Positions 55,760 through 64,000 of a stretch of 64,000 bases of DNA are shown in pieces. The stretch is from Erinaceus europaeus (taxonomy: Eukaryota; Chordata; Mammalia; Eulipotyphla; Erinaceidae). Position 1 is the stretch's first letter, and every line of letters starts with the position of its first letter. The position numbers and the translations under genes are program-made. Where the stretch lies: NCBI RefSeq assembly GCF_950295315.1, contig NC_080166.1:103385693-103449692 (forward strand). Direction: 5' to 3'. Below the pieces are notes generated by a model that worked only from the letters and a program-made list of their open reading frames with translations, ran no database searches and was not told the origin of the DNA.

Positions 55760-55955
55760 TTCTCTCTGGTGTCACCAAGGTTATCCCTGGGACCTTACGC
55801 TTTCATTATCTGTCCACTCTAGCTGACTCATTTTATTTTACTTTACTTTATTTGAGAGAAGAGGACAGAGAAGATAGAGATGCAATGAAATAGTGGCACT
55901 CAGAGAAAAGAAGAGACACCACAGCATTTGACCATCAAAGCTTTCCCTCCTATTT
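55760..55955 (-). mobile_element. Composite SINE, head-truncated and old
   Basis: Module-like 'ggtgtcaccaaggttatccctggg' and 'tctagctgactca', then 'ttactttatttgagagaagagg' and 'gacaccacagcatttgacc'. The tRNA-like head is missing. Confidence 0.55.
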
Positions 55956-56189
55956 TCCCTCTCACCCTTACCATTTGTTGAACCTTGTAAAATTTGGATA
56001 TTCAACCTCTTATATATTTTAATATTTTTATCAGCTCAATTATTGTCATTACAGCTACGAATGTGATTGTACTGGAAGTAAACTCGAATGAATATAGTTA
56101 AGATGGAAAAACATGGTCTAGTTGAGTATAAAAAACATACATTCATAACTATCATATATTATATATATGTTGGAATATTTTTATTATTT

Positions 56190-57078
56190 TTTAATTTTTT
56201 TATTTATAAAAGGGAAACATTGACAAAACCATAGGATAAGAGGGGTATAACTCCATACAATTCCCATCACCCATCAGAACTCTGTATCCCATCCCTTCCC
56301 TTGATAGCTTTCCTATTCTTTAACCATCTGCGAGTATGGACCCAAGGTCATTGTGGGATTCAGAAGGTGGAAGGTCTGGCTTTTGTAATTGCTTCCCCAC
56401 TGAACATGGGCATTGACAGGTTGATCCATAAACTCATCCTGCCTCTCTCTTTCCCTAGTGGGGCGGGGTTCTGGGGAATCAAAGCTCCAGGACACATTGT
56501 TGAGGTTGTCTGTCCAGGGAAGTCTGGTTGGCATCATGCTAGCATCCGAAACCTGGTGGCTGAAAAGAGAATTAACATATAAAGAAGTTGTTGAATAATC
56601 ATGAACCTAAAGGCCAGAGTAGTGCAGATGAAGTGTTGGGGGGGGTCTCCATTCTTTAGATAGCTAGTAGGCATATTTTAGTTATATTTCAAAGGGTCTG
56701 TGGCTATGTTATTTTTTTTTCGGGGAGTCCCGAGATTCCCAAACAGACATGATGGGCCTAAACCTCTAATAAATCCCTGTCTCCATTGTTACTGGTCATC
56801 TATATCAGGAACAACAAAACAGACCCATTTGTGGACCCCCATAGGACTTGTCCTCAACTTGGATCAACAATGGTAGAGAATGTTCGTTCCATCCTCTGAA
56901 GGGAGGCTGGATAACATACTTTCTGCTACACCTGAGGAAAATGAGTCCTGATATTGGGGCAGCTTGGAACATTCCTACTCATGATCACAGAATGTGAGCT
57001 TGGATCTACAGGGATGCATTAGTCACATAGGCTCCTGAGCTGGATATTGGCCCCAGATCAGATCAAATCTGTGCTTAT
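56190..57078 (-). mobile_element. L1 3'UTR insertion with inverted 5' part
   Basis: 56190 to about 56732 is L1 3' end in minus orientation ('gataagaggggtataactcc', 'gaaggtggaaggtctggc', 'gcatattttagttatatttc'). About 56733-57078 is the long-subtype 3'UTR block in plus orientation: 'attcccaaacagacatgatggg' here is the reverse complement of 39870-39895 in the minus-strand L1, and 'ctacagggatgcattagtc' reads in the same direction as in the plus-strand copies. The two parts meet head to head, as in a twin-primed insertion. I found no clear flanking duplication. Confidence 0.78.
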
Positions 57079-57474
57079 GAACACTATGTCAGAAAAAAAA
57101 ATCTATTATATGAAAATTCAAAGATAACACTAATGAATTTACACACACATACACACTAGGTCATGTTATATTTTCATTACAGGTCAGTCAGAAAACTGCT
57201 TATATTCATTCAGCAACTCAGGATCACAGTGCTAGAAGCTTAGTTTCTAAGCATTGTATTCAATGCCATAGTTACTCAATGGCAAGTAATAGTGAATGAA
57301 TTGAATAACAGTACAGTGTCTGCCCAGGTTTACTGCTAAAAGAGAAAAATGAAGGAAACTAGCTCCTGTAGAACAAGGCTTAAAATTGCACGAGCAGGTA
57401 GTAATCATTCACAAGTTCACAATATTGAAGAAAATTCATAGCATCCACAATGTAAAAAGAAAATTAAATGGATT
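57079..57474. other. No feature recognised
   Basis: Nothing identified between the two L1 structures. Confidence 0.45.
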
Positions 57475-57476
57475 CC

Positions 57477-57960
57477 AGTTTTTTGGGGTGAAGGACTCTG
57501 AAAATGTCCAAGAGGTCTAGTCTGTCAATCTCTTCATTCAATTCTCTTGTATCTTTGTTGGTTCTCAACTTTGTTGATCTAAGTGTGAGAGTGGGGTATT
57601 GAAGTTTCCCACTATTATTGTATTACTATTGATGTATTTTTGAAATTCTTTCAGTAAGTGCTTGACATATTTAGATGGTCCCTCATTGGGTGCATAGATA
57701 TTAATGATTCTTAAGACTTCTTGGCTGATTGATCCCCTAATCATTATGTAATGTCCTTGCCTATCTTTTATTACTTTATTTAATTTAAAATCTATCCTGT
57801 CGGAGATGAGAATGGCTGTTCCTGCCCTTTTTTGTGGTCCGTTAGCCTGTATGATAGTTTTCCATCCTTTCACTTTAAGTCTGTGTTTATCTTGTTGTGT
57901 CAGATGGGATTCTTGCAAGCAGCATATGGTTGGGTTATGTTTTCTATCCATCCCCCAACT
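57477..57960 (-). pseudogene. L1 ORF2 endonuclease fragment with altered active site
   Basis: About 128 codons open at 57951-57565: 'NPTICCLQESHLTQQDKHRL', 'GPQKRAGTAILIS', 'YAPNEGPSKYVK', 'IIVGNFNTPLSHLDQ'. The second catalytic motif reads G-N-F-N where L1 endonucleases, and the copy at 9548-10975, have G-D-F-N, so a key aspartate is replaced. Frame is lost after 'LDQ' by a short deletion. Confidence 0.85.
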
Positions 57961-58064
57961 CTGTGCCTTTTGATGGGTGAGTTTAAGCCATTGACATTTA
58001 TTGATATTATGAATTTAATATATTGTAGTGCCATTGTTCAGAAAAAAAAATTTTTTGTTTGCTC

Positions 58065-58345
58065 TTTATTTGAATTTCTCTGACAATCAGAGAATTGGAG
58101 CAATTTTTCCTGTGTTTATTGACATTTTGGATCTCTTCTGTGGTGACTATTCTGTTCATGTCCCCTCCCCATTTTTGGATGGGGTTATTTGTTTTCTTTA
58201 TATATTTGGCAAGCTCTTTATATATTTTGTTTTTTAGCCTCTTGCCTTATGTATGGCCGATAAAGATCTTCTTCCATTCTGTGAGGGGTCTCTTGGTTTG
58301 AGCAGTGTTTTTTTCTGCTGTGCAGAAGCAAGCTCTTTATATATT
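58065..58345 (-). pseudogene. L1 late-ORF2 remnant
   Basis: Plus-strand hallmarks 'tttctgctgtgcagaagc', 'ccatttttggatggggttat', 'tgaatttctctgacaatcag' are antisense to the ORF2 region downstream of the reverse transcriptase. No long frame. Confidence 0.75.
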
Positions 58346-58399
58346 TTGGTTATTAGCCTCTTAATATATTTTGGCAAGCTGTGCTACTGCCCGACTCCC

Positions 58400-59860
58400 A
58401 GATCTTAGAATTTTGAAGTTTTATGGATATCATCTCACAGAAATGCAACTGCTGTATAAATATACATATACATGTATGCATAGGTCTATTACTTTTTTGC
58501 TTTGAAATAATAAAAATAAATAAAAAGAAAGCATGGATTTGAGCTGACAAACATTTGCAGTTAGAAGTTGGAGGTAGATGATTTTCTGATCCAATGGGAA
58601 AAGAGTGATGTGTTGCCTGAAGGTTCAAAAAGCTTTGATTTGAAACAATAGCTATTTTATTTTTCCTTATCTTTTCTATGTGTCATCTCAATGAGACAGA
58701 CTTACCCTGAGGTGAGAGATATTGGTATTATACTGTCTTGCTTTCTAATTCAACCTAGGTCAGAATATATTTGAATTCCAAGGACAGTAAGGGCTGTGAG
58801 AAACTGAGTTTAATTATGTAATCATTATGCTACTCAGTATCCTGAATGTGCAACATGAATGATCTTCCTACTGGATAGTAACACAATAATGTTAGACATG
58901 GGCATTAGGCCCCAGATCGAAACTGAAATCCAGAAGTCACCAGTTATCAGTGTGAGCTAACTTCAGCTTCTTTATGGCAGAGCTTTCTTATCAATAAAAT
59001 GTGAATGTGAATAATACTTCAATGTATGCTATTTTTGTGATAATTACATAAACAGTGAATTTAAATAATAATGTTCTGAATCACTGAATATATATTATTT
59101 ACTACTGCTAATAGTAATTTATCAATTATAATGCTGTTATAAATAAACACCAAATTGATACACAGGAGCTTCCACAGTTAATTATTTGCTGAGACTATAC
59201 AATATTTGAAAAATATATTATATAAATACAGAAAGATTAAAGATACGACATGTGCTCCCATGAACATCAGTGAATATGTCAATACCCAAAAGCAAATAAT
59301 AATTCTATTTTAAATCTGCTGCAAGAAATCTGGATGGAGTTTGGTCAGGAACTACAAAAAATCATCAGTTGAATCATTTAAGATTTTTACAATTAATTCA
59401 TTTCTCATCTTTTCAACTAAGATTGCTCCCATATAAATGTGTATAAGTGTATCATTATATGTATTTATACCTGACAATAATTAGGTATAGTATGTAAATA
59501 AACATATATATTTATGTACATGCACACACAATATAGTAGTATAGGGTAAGTTGAAATATATTTACTTATGAGAGGTATTACTCTTGTTTATAAGACAATA
59601 CTGAAAAATTTTCAAGTGATGTAAACAGAATTTAATTACCAGTTATATACTTGTCAATTCTTTGTCTACACTGAAATAAGGGAATGAAGACTATGTTGAC
59701 TATTATCTGGTAAAATTAATTTAATGACTTAAGAGATGACCTTAAGTTAAATAAAAATCTTTGATTTTAGCTTTGATAATAAAAATACAAGTTTGTAAAA
59801 CCCCTTCTACATTCAAAGTCAAAATACTGTAGAATATTGTGGTTTCAACTCAGTTTAGCA
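58400..59860. other. No gene or transposable element recognised
   Basis: About 1.5 kb AT-rich DNA. Nothing identified. Confidence 0.5.
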
Positions 59861-59861
59861 T

Positions 59862-60107
59862 TTATTTATGTATGTATTTATTTATTCTCTTTTGTTGCCC
59901 TTGTTATTTTATTGTTGTCGTCGTTGTTGGATAGGACAGAGAGAAATGGAGAGAGTAGGGGGAGACAGAGAGGGAGAAAGAAAGATAGAAACCTGCAGAC
60001 CTGCTTCACCGCTTGTGAAGTGGCTCCCCTGCAGGTGGGGAGCTGTGGCTTTGCGCCACCTGTGCTTAACCCCCTGTGCTTAAGCCCCTGCGCTACCACC
60101 AGACTCC
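59862..60107 (-). mobile_element. ERI-type SINE with rearranged head
   Basis: Body and tail are typical. In the head the B-box segment between 'gtggggagctg' and 'ctttgcgcc' is deleted, and the A-box area is duplicated ('gcttaaccccctgtgcttaagcccctgcgc' on the plus strand). Without a B box it should not be Pol III-active. Confidence 0.87.
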
Positions 60108-60299
60108 TTTAGTTTTTTTTTTAAGCAGTGAAAGTTTCCAGTTTTAATAGACAATTCACCCAGACAGAGGTCTCATTTACAACTAAAAATATGAATGCTA
60201 CATAACCTTCAGAAACGCTGTGAAAAACAAATAACTAAAACCTGATAACAACCTAGATCTTAGATTTTGTATTTAAGGAAACAAGAACATGGATAACAG

Positions 60300-60428
60300 C
60301 TTCACCAGGAGCTTACACAGTAGCATGGCATTAGTGATTAGGACATGTATGCCTGAAATTCAAAGTTTTATCTCCTCCCTTGCTTTTCCCAAGAGCATTC
60401 AGCTCTTTTCTCTTTCTTTTTTTCTTCC
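60300..60428 (+). mobile_element. Third-family SINE, degraded
   Basis: 'cagtagcatggcattagtgatt' and 'catgtatgcctgaaattcaaag', then a pyrimidine body 'ttctctttctttttttcttcc'. Confidence 0.5.
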
Positions 60429-60429
60429 T

Positions 60430-60762
60430 TAACAAACATTTATTTATTATTTATTTGTTTGTTTGTTTATATTTTTAATTGCCACTAGTGTTATTACTGA
60501 GGCTCAATGCCAGTACTGTGAATCACAGCTACCAAAAATCATTTTCTCTTCCTCCTTCTCCTCCTCCTCCTCCTTCTTCTTCTTCTTCTCCTTCTTTCTT
60601 TATTTGATAGGACAGAGAGATTGTGAGAAAAGAGGGAAATGAGGGAGGGGAAAAGAGATACCTGCATACTTGCTTCACTCTGCTTGAAGCATGAAGCTAG
60701 GGAGCAGAGCTCAAACATAGTCACAGATGCCCTCAACCAGGTATACTACCATGTGGTCTCAA
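60430..60762 (-). mobile_element. Composite SINE with internal triplet microsatellite
   Basis: Module 'gccactagtgttattactgagg...cacagctacc', a CCT/CTT triplet run at 60548-60600, then body 'ttgataggacagagagattg' and head 'caaccaggtatactaccatg'. Confidence 0.72.
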
Positions 60763-61162
60763 AACAAACATTTCTATTAGTAAATCTTAAAACAACATTT
60801 AAGAAGAATCTGGAGTGCAGATTAAGTCAGGAGAACTTATTTTCTCTCTTACCTTGATGATAACAAAATCCAGAATATCTATGATACATGAAAGAAAAAT
60901 AGTTCTCATTCAAACATAAATTTAGATAAAACGAGAGAACTATATTTAAAAAAAGATTTCAGTTAATTTACAGTGGCTTGAATCACAATGTTGCAATCAA
61001 AATCTGTGAGTATATAGACTGCATACATATATTCATTCCATATACATATATTCATCCCAATACCATATAGAAAAAATGAATAAATGAATGGAAGGATGGA
61101 AAATATAAGATTTCAGGAAAGAAATATCCATAAATTAAAAAAACAGTAACCGAATTTTCTAC
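60763..61162. other. No feature recognised
   Basis: AT-rich. A direct repeat of 'catatattcat' units lies at 61024-61060. Nothing else. Confidence 0.45.
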
Positions 61163-61175
61163 AAATAAAATAAGT

Positions 61176-61290
61176 GGGTGGGGGTATAGCATAATGATTA
61201 TTCAAAGAGACTGTTATGCCTAAGGCTCTCAAGTCCCAGGTTCAATCCCCCACACTGCAACAGCCAGAGCTTCTCTAGTAAAAAATAAAT
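61176..61290 (+). mobile_element. Third-family SINE with exact target duplication
   Basis: 'gggtgggggtatagcataatg' head, 'aagtcccaggttcaatccc' B-box region, short A-rich tail. Exact 13-bp duplication 'aaataaaataagt' (61163-61175, 61291-61303). It shows that this short family moves as an independent unit. Confidence 0.85.
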
Positions 61291-61339
61291 AAATAAAATA
61301 AGTATCCATTGAATGAATTAGAGCATATTATAATAAGAG

Positions 61340-61830
61340 AACCTGAAATCAATTATTTTTATTAGTTATTTATAATATTATAAAGTAATAGAGCTATAAC
61401 TCCATACTACTTTCACCACCAAGGTCTGTGTACCCCTCCCCAACAACCATGGTAACCACCACAGCACTCTCAAAGTCTTAGTTATAGGCTGACTTGAGCC
61501 TCCCTCCTCCCAACCCCCCAGAGTCCTTTACTTTGGTGCAGTACACCAAATTCAGTTCAAATACTGCTTTGTGTTTCCCCTTCTGCTCTTATTATTTTCA
61601 ATTCTGTCTGTGAGTGAGATTATTCCATATTTATCCTTCTCTTTCTGGCTTATCTCACATAACGTGATTTCTTCCAAGAGAAGGTGAAGAAGGTAGGGCA
61701 TGGGGGGATAGTAACTGAATGGTATTCCACAGCTTACTTAGCCAGTCATCTATTGCTGAACACATGGGCTGCTTCAAGGTTTTAGCTATTAAAAATGTGT
61801 TGCTAAAAAAAATGTGCTGCTATGAAATAG
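61340..61830 (-). mobile_element. Older L1 3' end (3' part of an inverted insertion)
   Basis: Minus-strand 3'UTR of an older type ('gtaatagagctataactcc', 'gtgtacccctccccaacaacc'), then the ORF2 end (61620-61815; on the plus strand 'ggtattccacagcttacttag' is antisense to the terminal ORF2 codons). It meets plus-strand ORF2 sequence at about 61831-61836. Confidence 0.72.
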
Positions 61831-61835
61831 GTACA

Positions 61836-62650
61836 AAATTAGCTTACAGTAGTCAGTGTCACATCTTTACGCAAACACTAAATCTGAAGAAGAAATACAA
61901 AAATCATCCCCATTTACTGTAGCAACAAAATAAGTAATATACCTAGAAATAAATTTAACAAAATAAGTGAAAGACCTGTATACTGAAAATTATGACATGA
62001 AAAATAGGAAATGACAGAAAAAAGTAAAAAGATATTCTATATTCATAGATTGGAAGAATTGCCATCATCAAAATGAATATTCTACCTAGAACCAAATACA
62101 GATTTAATGCAATCCTCATAAAGATTCCACTCCATTTTTTTTAAAGCTACAAATGTTTATTTTAACCAAAAAGCAATACCTAGAATCACCAAAACAATAT
62201 TGAGATAAAAGAACATAACTGGAGAACTGGAGGTTTTATGTTTCCAGATATCAAATTTTATTACAGGGACATTACAATCAAAACAGCCTCTAACTAGTAC
62301 AAAAATAGACACACTGAGCAGTGGAATAGAATTGAGAACCAAGAAAGAAAAGCCTCATCTATGAACATCTGATGTTTAATTAAAATGCCCAGACTACTAA
62401 TTGTGGAAAGAAGAGTTGCTTCAACAAGTGATGTTGGAAATATTGGGTAGAAACATTCAAAAGAATGAAACTGAACCACTACATTTCACCAGACACAAAA
62501 GTAAATTCCAAATGGATCAAGGACTTGAAAGACCAGAAACTATCAAATACTTAGAAGAAAACATTGGAAGCACTCTTTTTCTATCTAAGTTTAATAAGAA
62601 TCTTCAATGATACAAATCCAATTGCAAGGAAGACTAAAACAGAAATAAAC
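61836..62650 (+). pseudogene. L1 ORF2 region after the reverse transcriptase, inverted
   Basis: Plus-strand L1 ORF2 sequence with hallmarks 'aaatacctagg'-like 'atatacctagaaataaattt', 'gattggaagaattgccatc', 'ccaaatggatcaaggacttg', 'aacattggaagcac'. Short open frames (for example 62401-62610, 'FKMDQGLERPE'-like) survive but stops interrupt it. Together with 61340-61830 it looks like one L1 with its 5' part inverted. Confidence 0.72.
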
Positions 62651-62889
62651 CAATTGGTAATTTAGCAATTCACTTCCTTTCTAAGCCACATCTATACCCA
62701 TTACAACTTGCAGGTGGCCTTCCTTTTCACTTTCCCTCTCAGATAGAGGGAGCAACCTCTGGTGTCCTCAGGTGTTCTCCAGAATCTCTCCTTTCTCAAT
62801 GATGATTCAAACAACAAAGGTTCCTGGTCAGAAAATTCCCACATCCCAATGGCATTAATGTTCAGACCCCTCTGGTCATGTTTCCCTAA

Positions 62890-63110
62890 CAGTTCACTTT
62901 CTGGAAACAAAATTGTTTTTAGAGTGCAGAGTTCTAGACAAAGACCTTGACCAGTTGATCAATAAACTTAGCATGTCATTATCTATACCTAATAGGGTAG
63001 GTCTCTTTAGAAGTGAGGTTCAAGGACAAATTAATGAGGTCATCTTCTTAGGAAGGCCAGAGTGCAATTACAGTAGCATCTGAAACTTGATGGTTGATGT
63101 TATGGTGCTC
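62890..63110 (-). mobile_element. Old L1 3'UTR fragment
   Basis: 'gaagtgaggttcaaggacaaa', 'gaggtcatcttcttaggaagg', 'agtagcatctgaaacttgatgg' matches 56465-56555 and 20500-20590 at reduced identity. Confidence 0.6.
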
Positions 63111-63491
63111 CCACAGAATATCTCAGCTGTTGTTTGAAGAGGTTTTGTTATGTTCAACAATGTCAATCTTTGTTTACCATCTGTGTATGTTACATAAGGC
63201 TAAAAAAATAAAGTCAAAGTTAGATTTCATGTACTTAACCAATATTCCCTGAAAATTTACTCAGCAGCATGTAAAATCTTTCCTAATGCTCTGTATACCT
63301 GATTTATGATGTCTTTATTAAAGATAGTTTTGTTTGTATCAAGAACTTGTTGAAGTTCAGAGAAAGTGCAATAATTTTAAGTTTTCAATGTTTTATTTGA
63401 ATAGTATTTCTAAAGATTAAATAGTGCTGAAAATATAAATTAAATATCTTAGAGTTATGTTGAAAGTTCTATATTTAAAAAACAAAAAGTT

Positions 63492-64000
63492 GGGGTCTTG
63501 GCCAAGATGGTGACCTGGAGGCAGCTGCTGGAGTGAGGTCCAACAACAACTGCTGGAAAGGGTAGGAAACCTGGCCATTAGCAGAACAGTGAATAAGGGG
63601 TCATAAGTGTAACACCAAAAAGGTGACTATAGCTCAGTTTGTGTTAGAAAACAGAGAAAAAAAGAAAGGAAATTTTCTGATCATTTCTAAAGCTCACCCT
63701 TCTCCCCAACTCTATAATCAGACCCCAGGAGCTGGAGAGCTGCTACTAGCAGGCTCCCCACTGAGCTTTTTTCTTTACCAAGATTCCTGGCTCACCAGGG
63801 GTGTGATTCCAATCCTTTTTCTTTCTGATTCCCTTTGCTCTTTTTTTTTTTTTTCTTTTCAAGCTCAAATGGAGTGACAATATATCTGACCAATCAGAGC
63901 CTCAGACCACCTGTGAAAGACTACCTTGGAGGTGTTTTTTTTTTTTTTTTTTTTTTTTAACAACTGGCTGTCTTGGATCAAGCTGCCTGAACCAATCTGG
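63492..64000 (+). mobile_element. Probable L1 5'UTR, element continues past the window
   Basis: It starts 'ggggtcttggccaagatgg'. A G-rich start with 'ccaagatgg' a dozen bases in is the arrangement of mammalian L1 5' ends, where this motif binds YY1 and sets the transcription start. The following 500 bp has no gene, is GC-richer than the flanks, and includes a 22-nt T run at 63937-63958. ORF1 is not reached. If right, an L1 with an intact 5' end begins here. Confidence 0.5.

Larger units (their letters stand above)
57475..58398 (-). mobile_element. Rearranged L1 with a SINE 5' head (chimera)
   Basis: In minus-strand order: 22 bp of ERI SINE head at 58398-58377 (plus-strand complement 'gctgtgctactgcccgactccc'); a short L1 ORF2 segment (58376 to about 58329) that repeats sequence found again at 58208-58245; late ORF2 sequence to about 58065; then, out of order, the ORF1-ORF2 spacer and the ORF2 endonuclease start (about 58064-57477). 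Late ORF2 thus precedes early ORF2. No poly(A) or target duplication was seen. Template switching during reverse transcription, or two insertions plus deletion, could explain it. Confidence 0.75.

Noticed and set aside
23112..60600. Direct repeats as a possible CRISPR array
   Set aside because: The repeats are microsatellites and dispersed retroposons without regular spacers; the organism is a mammal.
62701..62950. Slightly GC-richer stretch with open frames on both strands, considered as an exon
   Set aside because: Frames are short and without recognisable protein similarity; its right end grades into an old L1 3'UTR fragment.

Overview
The window looks like AT-rich, non-genic nuclear DNA from a placental mammal, most likely a hedgehog (Erinaceidae). 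The main clue is a tRNA-derived SINE present in more than a dozen copies. Its head (tRNA-like A and B boxes), its middle ('gaagcaggtctgcaggtgtc') and its tail of AAC/AAT triplets match what I remember of the hedgehog ERI-type SINEs. I could not search a database, so the species call rests on recall. No cellular protein-coding gene, exon chain, rRNA or functional tRNA gene could be supported. The longer open frames are antisense SINE sequence, microsatellites, or broken retrotransposon genes.

Layout. 1-5,350: an old SINE split by a 5'-inverted L1 insertion, two L1 3'UTR copies and nested SINEs. 5,350-9,080: unique AT-rich DNA, a CCT microsatellite, an LTR and two SINEs. 9,538-13,112: two minus-strand L1 fragments, one with ORF1 and the endonuclease half of ORF2. 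13,250-26,370: SINEs of three families, L1 3'UTR pieces and a clean solo LTR (17,692-18,134) with a 6-bp target duplication. 27,090-30,610: an L1 3' end, then a decayed class II endogenous retrovirus (LTR, tRNA-Lys-type primer site, gag start, integrase remnant) and a local duplication. 30,610-32,825: unique DNA. 32,830-42,920: dense SINEs and L1, including the longest L1 3'UTR of the window and a homopurine tract split by a SINE. 42,920-55,760: mostly unique DNA with scattered SINEs. 56,190-62,650: rearranged L1s, including a SINE-head/L1 chimera. 63,492-end: probable L1 5'UTR running off the window.

The elements depend on one another. L1 ORF2p supplies endonuclease and reverse transcriptase. 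The SINEs have Pol III promoters, A-rich tails and 12-16 bp target duplications, the products expected of L1-driven target-primed reverse transcription. The most informative results are structural: three L1 copies with an inverted 5' part, a roughly 2.3-kb L1 3'UTR with a subfamily-specific deletion of about 0.8 kb, a composite SINE with an inverted-repeat-bounded module, and a SINE/L1 chimera. I found no new gene system.
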